Assembly (NCBI GenBank): GCA_005281725.1
Contig: SSBO01000007.1
Coordinates: 3,106,402 to 3,170,401, forward strand
Length of the DNA: 64,000 bases
Origin: Wuchereria bancrofti
Lineage: Eukaryota > Nematoda > Chromadorea > Rhabditida > Onchocercidae
Direction of reading: 5' to 3'
Shown: in pieces, positions 11,892-23,803 of the stretch
Layout of the letters: each line of letters starts with the position of its first letter
How positions within the stretch are numbered: position 1 is the first letter of the stretch
Translations under genes and position numbers: made by a program
The notes under the pieces: generated by a model
Seen by the model: the letters and a program-made list of their open reading frames with translations, nothing else
Told to the model about the DNA's origin: nothing
The model's database searches: none

Positions 11892-13451
11892 AAGCTTCCC
11901 TTCCAGCTCTGCAATTCAAAATTGATTGGTACATTTCACCCGTCCATGTTCCGATGAAAACTTGCTGTTCTACTTTTGCAAAACAATGCTAAGGAGGAAG
12001 GTAGAAGGATAGACTCTATGAGATGGTTGATTGGTTATTATATGACAATTATCTACGGACATCAAGTTTGCAACATTTATCCCATCAAGCTATGCTTCGC
12101 TGAATCCTTTCCTATTCTCGTGATTGCTTTAATTTTGAAAGCATCGCCTTCATTTTTTACTCATTACGAAGAATATCTGTAAGTATCGTTTCTCGATTTT
12201 ATCATCTATTTCGTTCACTGGCCGGCTTTTGTTGCTCCTATGTTCTTGTTCTTATATTAACCCTCGAAATAACTGTACTGACAAAGACTTCAGCCCTTCT
12301 TTGACTTCTGTGCTACTGTCCAACTCTGCGTTACATGAGAGATCTTACTTGTTCTGCAACTCGTCCTCACGAGATTCACGCTTATTTAACATCATTTACT
12401 TAAGTTTGCCAAATCTCAAAATATTGCTTTCCAGTTTCTTTGTAACCAGGAATTGATTCACTCGCCAGTTTCCCGACCTTGTACACTTACTGCTACCAAT
12501 AACAAGAATTTTGAGAACATGAAGAGAGCTTAAAGAGATAAAGCAAATGTTCTATAAAGCCGGGAAAGCACTGCAAGAACTATAAAAAGGTTAGTAGTGA
12601 AGGGAGTCGGCAGAAAAACGATAACTTTTTGCTTGAGGAATGATCACTAATCCGATAGTTTAAAAATCTATCTATTCCATTTTCTTCCTCTTATACTAAC
12701 TGAATTATCGCCCTACATAACAGATTAAAAATTTTTTTTCAAGCATCTGGAACTTAACAACTTACTATATGCACAACTATTTCAGTTAACAGTCAAACAT
12801 AAGTAGAGGACGCTTGAGCACTACCGTCCAAGAAAAACATCACGCTAACACTCTGATCGACTGCTCTGACAGTTTGTTGCATTCAGTTCGAGTTAACACT
12901 TTTTGAATTCCAAATAAGCCTCAATCTGCAACTTAGCATCTCACTGTAACAATCAACTTTCTTTAAGTTTCGCGAAATCTAAAAGTGACAAACTGCGATT
13001 TCATCAAATTTTATCATTGAAAAGATATATACGAATGCATTCATAAAGATAAAGAAATGAATACGATGCAGCAAGTGTTAAGTGATCTAAGAACAATAAA
13101 TAATTATTTTAATCGAGAGATGAAGTTTATTTTGTAATTGCTGTACAGAAATTTTTGAAAATTCATAAAAATGAAGCAAAAATTTAAACATGACAAGAAA
13201 TTTTGCACAATTCTTTTAAAAAATTTTTGTTTTATGTATATTCGAGATCTACATCGTCTAGTTCACCTGACAGTTTAGTGACATTGAACGGTTGACAGAG
13301 GAATTTGAGGCGCTCTTGATAAATAAATAAAATTCATAAAAATCTCCTCATTTTCACTTGGATTCCAAGAAAAAAGGATAACAGTTTTGAAAATGATTTG
13401 TCCAAAATTGGCATATTTTGCGTTCAAGTCTATGCCAATTCCGTTCAACAC
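11892..13451. other. Intergenic, no supported gene
   Basis: About 1.5 kb of AT-rich DNA. Small ORFs on either strand show no family motif and no exon-like phase series. A short minus-strand ORF ending near 13235 (tail LSGELDDVDLEYT) is acidic and exon-like and might be a last exon of the CHMP2-like relic upstream of it, but I cannot show that. Confidence 0.4.
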
Positions 13452-14420
13452 TTATTTAATTATTCTGTGTTGTTCCTCGTCATCATCCGATTCTTCTAGT
13501 ACTACATCAAGCGCATCCGAAAAAATTTTTAAAAAAGCTGAATTCAAACATTTAATTTGGAAACTAAAATGAAACATATTTAAACACTTCAGTGAACAAC
13601 ATAATTATCCCATAGGAAGGTAGAGCACACCAGCAAGTATTCCACATATTCGATTTGCCAAAACCATTAAGGATGCCAAGTTCTTAGTGGACTATTTCCA
13701 TGTTCTAAGCTACAATTAGAAAAGAAAATAGCTTCTGATTCAAGCCAGTCTGATTCTTTAAGAATTTCTTACTTATATTATGGGCACATTTTCATATTTT
13801 CTTTTCGAGCATGCACCACTATAGTTCAACATACACACATGGTATTTCCTTTACTTGACCTTTATCTTTATCGATGTTTATAATAGTTCTCTCCACTAAC
13901 TCTTTATACCACTCTATTTTGGAAAACTAATAAAAATTTTCGTCGAAAAAAAAGATCATATGTTATCAGTCATATCACGTCTTCTTAGCTTCAACGAATT
14001 CATGCAGATTTTTAGCCAATTTTGTGTCTGTAGTTGTTTATTCATTATTTTCATCATATTAGTTGTTCCTACCACACTAGCCATTTGTCTTGTGCTGTAC
14101 ATTTCTCTGAAGATCAAAATTATAAAGTACCTTTCAATTATTAAAATACCTTTCAATTATCTAGTTATCCCGATTAAAAAACCATCTCCGCTCTAAACAT
14201 CCGGAATTAAGTGGCACAAAAATAAATGATGAAAGTAAACTGTTGTGCAGACCCTCAGCTCAGAGCACTCTAAGAACGCAGGTTGCTATAAACTTGAATG
14301 TAATTTAACGGAGTTATAAAAAAAATACAAAAATTAGTATTAAAAACTTATTCGTCGTGCTGACCGCTTAAATTCAAATTTTTAGTTTCCCGCTTTCGTA
14401 ACCACAACAGTTCTTTGACA
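13452..14420 (-). pseudogene. Degenerate CHMP2-like ESCRT-III relic
   Basis: Three minus-strand segments lie in the order of a CHMP2 protein. Around 14340-14420: LVKELLWLRKRETKNLNLSG, like the LAKQLVHLRKQKT helix. Around 13965-14110: GTTNMMKIMNKQLQ followed by RRRDMTDN, like the STTAKTMQAVNKKM to MTEEM part of CHMP2B. Around 13455-13550: FSDALDVVLEESDDDEEQH, like the acidic linker. Reading on, a TAA at 13452-13454 stands where CHMP2B has Gln, and is followed by VLNGIGIDLNAK, resembling its C-terminal helix. Functional CHMP2 proteins polymerise on endosomal membranes and recruit Vps4. The N-terminal exon is not convincingly found (a weak candidate lies near 14800-14870). The in-frame stop and poor junctions suggest a decaying gene; a divergent live gene or a sequence error remain possible. 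Confidence 0.4.
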
Positions 14421-14879
14421 AGTGCAGGCTACTGCAAGCTACCTCGTGATCATGCTTAGCGAGTTTTTTAATTTTCAGTTACTGGAAAAGAGGAAGATGC
14501 GGAACTTCTACGGTAGATAAAAAATATAAGCGTTTGATGAAGAAATTTAGAAAAAGTAGGTTTATTCACAATGTTGAAAAATGGTGCCAACTCTTTCTCT
14601 TTCCTGATTATGAGGTAAACTGACACTCGTGATTTTACGATATTTAAATTCAATAACGAAAACCACTTGCTTTCAGGATATGGTTTCTTGAATCAAGACA
14701 TACTGCTTCATTTTAAATCTGGTAAAGTCTGCAAGTGGTATGAATAAAAGATTGTAGAAGAGCACAAAGTAGAGAATAAAGATGAGAAAGATGACAATGA
14801 ATTCTAGTTGTAATTTCGATAACTGAACAAAGACTGCAAAAAGCTCTTCTCGCTTTTCATAATCCAATTAATTACTAGT

Positions 14880-15794
14880 GTATGCAACTTTATGGCTTTA
14901 CTGGATTATCGATATCAGTCAATGAATTTAATTTACTATTTTAACATGAATGATAGAAACAGAACTATTTTCGGCCCTTACACAACAACGACTACTGTTA
15001 GTGTCATGCACGACGAGTTGGTTATGGATTATGGAAATACGGATGACTACGGTTGTGCAAACGGCAACGGTTAGAGTCACAGATACTGATAGGTCATGGA
15101 TATTCCGTAATGGTACCTGCCAATGTTCAACTGTTTGAGTGATATTAAATTCTAGCCATTCGGTGATTATTTTAAGTTTGATTTCAAAAGGAATCAAAAG
15201 GAATTCCACTGTACTACACAGAAACAGAAAATCAACAAAAAGGATAAAACGATACTAAACATCAACCAGTTATAGACTGTTAAAGAACTAAAATCAAAAT
15301 ACAAGTGCTATCAGTTATTGATTAAGCAGGAACTGTTAATTAAGGCACAAGTAAGAGATTGTTCCGCTGCAATAAGTGGGCATTTTCACATAACGAAGAC
15401 GGTCTTAATGTAGATTAGAGAGAGATAGAGGGGTATACATGGTTCTCTGGACATTTTCGAGGGATGTACAGAGGGGCGGTAGGGGTTGGTGGGCGATTTT
15501 CCCTGTGTGTTCAAGAGTAGAAGGGGTTTCTGTAGTTTTCGTTCGCGCTTACGTGTTTCGCGTTAGTGATTTACTTTACTTACTATGGGGAGTGTTGAGC
15601 TGCCTTTTTCACCGGTCTCTCATGGAATTGACCAGTAAGCCCACTCAACATTGGTGAGCTAACAGGCAGATGCAAGATGCAAGTATGAAAGTGTAAGTGC
15701 TAAAGTATTTGCAATAAAATTCGTTTTTTTTTTTTTTTTTTTTGATCTGTCGAGATTTTTTTGAAGCTTTTCAGTTTGTTGCTTCAGTAGCAAA
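14880..15794. other. Upstream region of the poly(A)-binding protein gene
   Basis: No gene is supported. The segment 15420-15660 is clearly more GC-rich than its surroundings and holds G runs at 15430-15433, 15461-15463, 15473-15476, 15482-15485 and 15491-15493. A T run at about 15724-15743 precedes the gene. TTGCTTCAG immediately before TAGCAAAATGG is a likely trans-splice acceptor six bases upstream of the start codon. Confidence 0.5.
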
Positions 15795-17402
15795 ATGGCG
15801 ACAGGGACGCCAGCAGATGAGGGTGATATTCGCGTTGAGGAAGACGATATATTAGATAATGGTAGTGATCTGCTCACTTCCACAGATCATATGAGCGAAG
15901 ATCCAGTAAGTTTGGTTAAAGTTCCATCAGTATTTTTACGCTTTATACAGCATAGCATTGATGTATTTTCAATTCTAATCAATATTTATTGTTCTCTTTT
16001 GTTAGTGCTTAAACCGTACTTTAGTAAATGATCAACAAATAAGTATAAGAGTAGTTGACTGTAAGCTAAGCCAATTTATCAAGCTGTTGTTGTTGGCTCT
16101 GTTAACGGTATAGTTGTTTGTTGAGGAGCTGCCAGAATAAACTCTCCCTAAAAGTTTTTGCGGCGGCATCTCATAAGCAGTTTGTTTCAGATTATCTTTA
16201 TGTTTAACATGTGTATTTCAGGATATGGAGGCGCTAACAAATCGCATGAAAGAAATTGAAGAGGAAGCTCAATTAATACGCCAAATGCAAAGTGATGTTG
16301 AGAAACAAATGAATATGAGCACTGGCAGTAATACTTCCCAAAGCGTCGCTTCAATTGAAGATAAAATTGAAGCAGATAGCAGATCTGTTTACGTGGGGAA
16401 CGTATGCACTTATATTTTTATTTACGTTTTCATTTTGTAATCTTTAATGTTATACCATTGTTAATTTTTGTAGGGGAAACTCGTTTTGTATGAGATTTAA
16501 TCTTATGTATTATCACAGGTTGATTATTGTTCGACTGCGGAGGAATTAGAAGCTCATTTTCATGGGTGTGGTTCCGTAAATAGAGTAACAATCTTGACAG
16601 ATAAATTCACAGGCCATCCAAAAGGGTATGCTTATTTCACATTTCGTATTAGTCAGTCTTGCATATAGAATATAGATTTTTTTGAGAAATTTTATTGTAT
16701 CCAAAAATATGTGATGGCTTAAATTTTAATTATTGAATTAGGGAGATAATATTACGATTAAACTTTTCAGTTACTTCCTGAAATGCAGGACTGTTTTGAT
16801 CAGTTCACGTTCTGTGTAAAACTTGATATTTTTCTTTGTCTAGATATTTGAGTAAACGTCAACCATGTTTTTAGATTTGCTTATATTGAATTTGCTGATA
16901 AAGAAGCTGTTCAGACTGCTCTAGCTCTTGATGAATCATTGTTTCGAGGCCGGCAGATCAAAGCTAGTTTTTTGCTCTGTATTCATTATGAATGGTAAAT
17001 AGTGTATTTCCCTCCTTGTTCCCGAATTTAATGCTGATTAGTTTTTAGGTTTGTGCTAAACGAACGAATCGACCTGGTGTAAGTACCACAAATCGACCAC
17101 CTCGCGCACGTGGCCGTGGAGGCGCGCGTGTAATCGTAAAATACATCTATGCCGGTTATCGGGCTAGGCGACCGCCAAGGTAATATTTAGTAGCTGTTAA
17201 GGTTTCTAAGTAAATTTACAGATGTGAAATTTGCAGATGCAGATTTCATTACTCAAATCTTTCAGTGTAGTTTGGCTGGTTGTTTTGTGCTGACATTTAA
17301 AATATTAGCAGTTTTTTGACAACATTCGTTTTGAATTCAGTTTTTTTTATGTGTCAAACTTTGGTTTATTACAGGCGTCGTGGAGTTTTTGCGCCATACT
17401 GA
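15795..17402 (+). CDS. pabp-2: Nuclear poly(A)-binding protein (PABPN1/PABP2)
   Basis: Binds nascent poly(A) tails, stimulates poly(A) polymerase and sets tail length in the nucleus. Exons 15795-15905, 16222-16401, 16519-16625, 16875-16962, 17049-17179 and 17375-17402 give 214 residues. Order of parts: acidic N terminus (no poly-alanine tract as in vertebrates); coiled coil [20 protein letters not shown]; one RRM with RNP2 VYVGN and RNP1 GFAYIEF; RGRQIK; then [14 protein letters not shown] and an Arg/Gly-rich tail ending FAPY, matching the vertebrate ending SPY. Exon 4 must end at AAA (16960-16962) to meet the RTNRPG exon. The intron then starts with GC, not GT: reading on to the next GT would shift the frame. 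Start ATG follows a likely spliced-leader acceptor. Confidence 0.95.
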
Positions 17403-20400
17403 ATATAGGTCGATGTTGTCTGAATGGGCAAAAAAACATCGAGTCATACCATTGTTTGAATTCGGCGTGTAGGATTTAGTGACGTGTTTTCGTTACAATT
17501 TGCTACCCATATTTTCCACACTTTGTTCGTTTGTTGTATTTTATGAATTAGCTGTTGCTGTTTTCCAGATTTTACTTTTGAATCAGTTTTCTCCCTTGAG
17601 AGATCCAAATGAATTCTGGTATGGTTTTAAATAGAAGCTAATGGAAAACTATTTCGATCTTTATAATACATAAAGTGCAGCATTGTTTGACCTGACTTAG
17701 CTATAGCGAAATGCATAAATGCTCCCGAGGTACTATTTTGGATTCAGGAAACTAAATTCCTCAATTTAAAACTTAAGTGATTTGAAATATTAGTAATGCT
17801 TCACTTTTTTTTGTTTTGGAAGCTAAGAAGTACAAGATTTTTTCATTATAATTGTGGCAGCTCTATCTTTTACTTTGCAATAAAAAAGATTACTTGATTT
17901 CTTTATTGTAATACACACCTCATTTCTACCAACACCACAACCTACGGTTTTGTATTGGTCGGTTTTTAATTTAAGCTATTATTGCTAATGATGTTTTGTC
18001 ATTGTTTTTATGAGAGAAAAGTTTCTTTTCTGATCTAAGGGTTTCAATTTTCTTAAATTGTCTTCGTTCTTTTTGCAGTTTTGATAATTCTTTTACTCTT
18101 TATTGTCATATGTCATCAGCTCTCATTGTCTAACAGATTGACCGCGGCCATTGTTATTGTTGTTTAAAAATGTGGATGGTTTAAATCAAGTTTGCTTCAT
18201 TTTACTCGAAAAACGATGTCTCTCAAGCACAAGTATCACGCATGCAAAATCTCTTATTTTCCTTTAGAGTCAGAAAGTTAATTTATACCTTTTTGGTAAT
18301 ATTTAAAGGCGGGTTTTTGACAAAACATTTTATAAACTCTGAAGCTTTTATTTCTTCCAAGTTTTTTGTTCAAACTGTTTTCCAGTATTTGTCGTAAAAC
18401 AGTTATTTTAAAGGCAGGGGTGTTAACGAATCATTTGAAATGACTGTTTTTTTTTTTCTGATTGGTAATTTTTCCTAAACTTTTATTGGATTAAAACTTT
18501 CTGGTTTGAAGTTCGTGCGGCTGAAGTACCGATTAAACCAAGTGATATTCACTGCTTCCCCTTTTTTAGGTGGTAGGAGCCATCTCACTAGATCTTTTAT
18601 TCGTCTTTGTGGATGATATCTTAAATGTTGAGGAACGTCTCATAACAAAAACATAACATTAAAATTTAGTTTGGCAAATCAGTGTCCTTCAGATGCATTC
18701 ACACAGAGGGAGGAGTTTTTCTACGAATTTTTTGCGAGTTTTTTCAGGGGGGTTAAGTTATGTTTTTTTAATACCAACATATACAGGTACTTTTTGTAAT
18801 TGCTCTTTCTCGTCATTAAATTTCTCTTAAACGACTGGAGTTTATGGCGTGTCTCGAGACAGGTGAAGGATGTTGCATTAAAATTTATGAAAAATTTTCT
18901 CTTTTGCTTTTAAGAAGTCTTCTAATAATTAATCGTGACCACGAGTGCGATAGCTGCTGATTTCTAGACCTAAGCAAAAATGGGATAAACCTTGCTTTCT
19001 TGCTGTAGAACTTTCCTGCAATGAAATCTAAGATTGAAAGTATTTGGCTTGAAATTGCCTTTATTCTTCATATATCTCACATTCACTAATTCTAGCACTG
19101 ACAATTTAAGGAAAATTTTGACATATATTAAAAACATAAAAATCCGTTTATATCGCGGACATTACTTGGTGGACTTCCGAGTGATATTTGTTATTCCAAA
19201 AAAGGTCTGTCAATAAGCACAAGAATTCTTGCCCAACTGACCATAAAACTTAAGTGTTAATATCAGAAAACGTTAGGAAAAATTCACACATGAAATTATC
19301 ATATTGCTCATTACTAAAACACAGTTAACCTAAAGAAGTTAGTAGGTTAGATTTTACGTTATTTACAATGAAATGAATTTTTCGATAAAGCTTAATGAAG
19401 ATCTGAAGCTTTCCATTGCCAGTTAACTCCTTACAATTCTCTTGTACTCAACTAAGCAAACATTTCTTACGAAATCGTTCTCTGCTACAAAATATTAGAT
19501 GAATAATTTCAACAATATGACAACTATTATTATCGTCAACAATTTGAAATATGGTTACTGGAATGTCTGCTCCTCACTTCTATTGTTTTCTGAATTTTGT
19601 CCATTTTTAAACTCATAAACAATAGGACTTTTCAACCATTTTCTCTTCAAATTTCTCATTTCAGACATTGTGTTAGTCAAAATTCTGGTCGGATATAGTG
19701 ATTGTAATTTCATTCTTCAAGTTGCTATCAGTTATTTGTATTTAGATTCAAGGCTATTAATTTTTAGATAAATATCCTAGTTTTACATAAACTGCCAATT
19801 GAAAATCCAACTCTAGTATCATTATGAGAAAATCTAATTTCAGATATGGCAGTAATGACTTCAGTCACAAATTCGACGGTTTGAAGTTATAGCTCAAATA
19901 TTTCAATCGAAATTTTGGTTCATTTCTTGCTTTTAGAGAGTCCAATTTTAGATTTATTGGCTACCAAGGTCTGATTCTGAATTTTTTACCAACTAAAGCC
20001 AAAAGCTTCAACAGTGTTCTCGATGTAGGCTTCAATTTCATTAGTTTTATGCGCTTTATTCATCTTTGCTCTACTCTAACTCGACTCATTATTTTCTGAA
20101 GCTATAATTTCAGATATATTGATCGTTCAGTCCTAAATTCCTAACATGCCGCGTCTGAGAATCTAATTTTAATTCAAATATTTAATTTTAGATTTGCTGT
20201 CTCTAATATCTTTCCCTTCATAAGACAATTATTGAACATTTCAAGCCTTTCTTCATTGCTAATCGAAACTTCAATTGCTTTACCGTCAGAAAAAACATTG
20301 CTTTCAGGGATTTGGCATTATAAATTTGAACTTCACTTCTCTTTTTTAATTTTTGATCGACTATATTTGATTTTTTTTCCAGTGCATTATCGATTTTTCG

Positions 20401-23400
20401 TTCCTTATATCCTTCACTTTATTTCCGTTTAGCTTACTCTTTTCAACTTTCTCCATATCATTCTTAATTTATTCTTTATTTATTCGCTTTGATAACTTTG
20501 TGCTTAGATTTCTTTCAATATTCCTATAAAAACGATGCCAGCAAAGCCTGGCAAATAACCAGTTAAGTACACTTAGTAATAGCAAAATGCGTAATCCTCA
20601 TTTCATCGCAATCATTTAATAGTGTTTCTGTAGCCAGCTGTCAAAAATCATTTTCTGTTGCAGAAAAATGAAATCAGATTAATTTCTCAAAGAATGATTG
20701 TTAGCAAAGTTAACAAACATAAATTGAAGGTTATATAACTGCAGAGTTATAACAAACACTGTTTTCTGATAAGAAATCAGTGAGCCAAACTTAACAATGA
20801 CGAAGTGTTGGGCAACATGTCACTTATTTTTACAATGGAACACACACCTAACACAAACTTTGAACGAAGTCTACCGGGAATTCCCAGTGTCTTAGTGACC
20901 ATTTAAGATAAGAGAAATCTGAAAGTTCTAGATAGTGAAGAGCCAAAACCGTCGCTAAGAATATTCGTTTTATGAATTTGGTGTCTACGTTATGCCTTAG
21001 TGCTTCTAGCAAGAAAATAAAATGACATACTTGAATATAGTTCTGTGCACACATGTTATTCTCGAGTTTCCGATGAAATTACGCAGTAATTGAATGCATG
21101 AGAACACAGTTTACAAGACTTAATCATCTGGACCAAAATTCTTTCTTGTACTGTCTGATGAAATTTGAGATGTGAAATACAAATAAAAATGTGAAATCCA
21201 ACTCACTAAACAGCTAAAGTTCCAAACAAATTTAGACACCCAGAATATCGTTGAATAAATGTTTAATTTTCAACTTTTCTCACTTTCAAAGTTGATTTCC
21301 TTGTTGATTGGTTCCGACTTACACATATTTTTTAAAAAATATTGTTGGATCACTTAGATTGATTGAAATTGCTAAACAAGCTAAATTTATCTTTTTGGCT
21401 TTCAATTAGAAAAGATTTGAAATCTTTTGTGCCGAACCTAATTGTCAAAATTGATGCTACTCAATTGCGATCATCTATGGAATAAAATTTATGGATCTTA
21501 AGCTCTTTGAAAATTTCAACTTATTAATGAAGGCGGCAATCCGAATCTGGCTGGTCCTGCACTTCTTGATGCAGTATCTCCGCGAGCTTTTCGAAAATTC
21601 TGGGACAAATGCATCATTTCAATGATTTCCATCAATCAATAGAAAAGTTCTAGAAAAGTTTCTCACTGATAAACATTCTATCAGAACAGAAAAGCTTTAT
21701 ATTTCATTAATAAATCTCAGTAGCCAATTATCGCAGAATTATCTTGGTTTCGATATTCCTTTGAAGCCAAAAAACTAGTCACTGTCCAGGAATAAATGTT
21801 ATATGCAATCCTATCCTACTCATTGTACTATTGTAAACTGCTGAGATGTATCGTGCAGTATATTTTACAATCGTTTACAGCTAACGCATATCCAAAATTA
21901 AATCTACATTTACACGCTAAGATTTCAGTTTGAATGCTGAAATCCCACAACTATTAGAGCCATATTACTACACAGACATTGAAACGATCGTCCAGAAGTT
22001 TTTCATACCTGATCAGTCTATCTGTCTGCTGAATTATAGTTCAATCAGTCGATGACAGTCAGGGTTACAGTTGAAACTGATTCGACTTCATTTTCTAAAT
22101 TCAAGAGTACACGCTGAGCTATTCCCTCAGTACAGTCTTGTTTCCCTCAGTCTTTTAAAGGTCGCCGTAATCAGTCAGCCATTACTTACTTCCCTAATAA
22201 ATAGAAAACTCAACTAACATGACTAATATTCAGTCTCTCAACTAACATGATAAATTCAGGATTATATTACTAACACAAGTTCTGATGTTTCTAGATGTAT
22301 GACCTGGCAGAGCACTGAAATTTCCTTATTTCCACTACTGAAACATTCACTAACTTATTTCGCAATTAATCGTTATTTTCTACAGCTTAATTATCCTTCC
22401 TCACTTTTTCATCTGTTCCATTCCTCCTTCCAAGATTTCTCGATGACGGCTGTTAGACCTTTCTTTAAATTTACTCAACTAGTTAAGATTTCGTAATTTT
22501 ATGACTTGATATGTAATAATGAATGAAACAATACATCGAACAAGCAATTCGCAAAGGACTACATTTAATCTAAGAACTGATAAGATCAACGGATCCAAAT
22601 GTTTGAAAATGATACCAATACAGATTTGATAAGCATTTCGTCGCATTTACTAAATTTGCATAGGGACTTTATGAAATACTGCCTCGTGAATTTAATCTTC
22701 ATAGAATTTCCAAAATATTATTCTGGGTGATTTTCGCAAAGTTCAATTCAATCTGAAACATTACAAAAGGAAATTAATATTTAGGCCATGAAGGCCTCCG
22801 ACGCCTAGCAGAAGTTCCCATACACTGAAACATAGTATGAAGATGAAATTAGATAATAGAATTATGAAATAAATCAGGGTAAATCAAGCACTTCTGTTTA
22901 TTGATTCAATCTTTATACTTTTTAATTTCAGCAAATGAGAGATGAGTGAAGTGAGTTGATAATCTGAATCAATAATTAGCAGCCAGAAAAAAAGGCAAGC
23001 TATCCATGAGAATAGAAGTCCTGATATAAAATAGAAGACTTTTCAAATGACTTGCTGTTTTTGAGATGCTTTCCTATTAAATAACATTAAAGTCAATACG
23101 CCCCAAACAGACCGGACAATTATTTCGGCGTACCCTGTCTATCCGGTTGAGAGAGGAATAAGAAAACCCATTAAAGAATGGAATGAATGTATCGTTCAGA
23201 AATTAAACGTTTGGTGAAATACAAAAATAAGTATAAGAAGTGAGTAAAGAAGAGTGACTGTGATTTTCTTCAAACGAATAAATTCCAAAAAGATTTCAGT
23301 GAATGGACCGATCACTCGGATGCTTGAAATTGCGCCTTTCCCTGACATTGGTCTCATGGAGAATATGTTCACGAGTGAGCGAACAACTTCAGTGAGCGCT

Positions 23401-23803
23401 TCCCGAGACAGTTGTGTGGGAGGGATGTTGGGATAGTGTGGTCGGTGGTTGGGCAGTACGTTTCTGGGTGCTTCCTATTTTGGAGTATTCAATCAGCATG
23501 TGCAGGGGGAATGATATGATGTAGTATTTCAGATGATACTTCGTTCTCATCTAACTGTTTGTATTTAGTATGTAAAGCTTACATTGGGTCTCCATGTTTG
23601 TATCGATGAACATAAGGTTGAGTCATGGCTATTTAACATTTCAAGAAAACATTTTGACTCGTTAGGTCTTTTAAGAGCATTCAGTCTTCTGAGTTTAATT
23701 ATGAACAGTCTGATATTGGTGAAGTAGGATACAATGGACATCTTCGGATTGCCATGCTTCTGGATTGTTTTTTAAAAAAAGTTTATTTCAGTAATTGCGA
23801 AAT
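17403..23803. other. 6.4 kb gene-poor region
   Basis: No coding exon with a recognisable family or consistent phases is visible on either strand. The first 500 bases are probably the pabp-2 3' UTR (AATAAA at about 17879-17884). Between about 19700 and 20200 the words AATTTCAGAT, AATTTTAGAT and close variants recur several times, as if an old short repeat had decayed. A 14-base word, CTCAACTAACATGA, is directly repeated at 22209 and 22237. A G-rich patch lies at 23418-23453, upstream of BLCAP. Confidence 0.5.
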
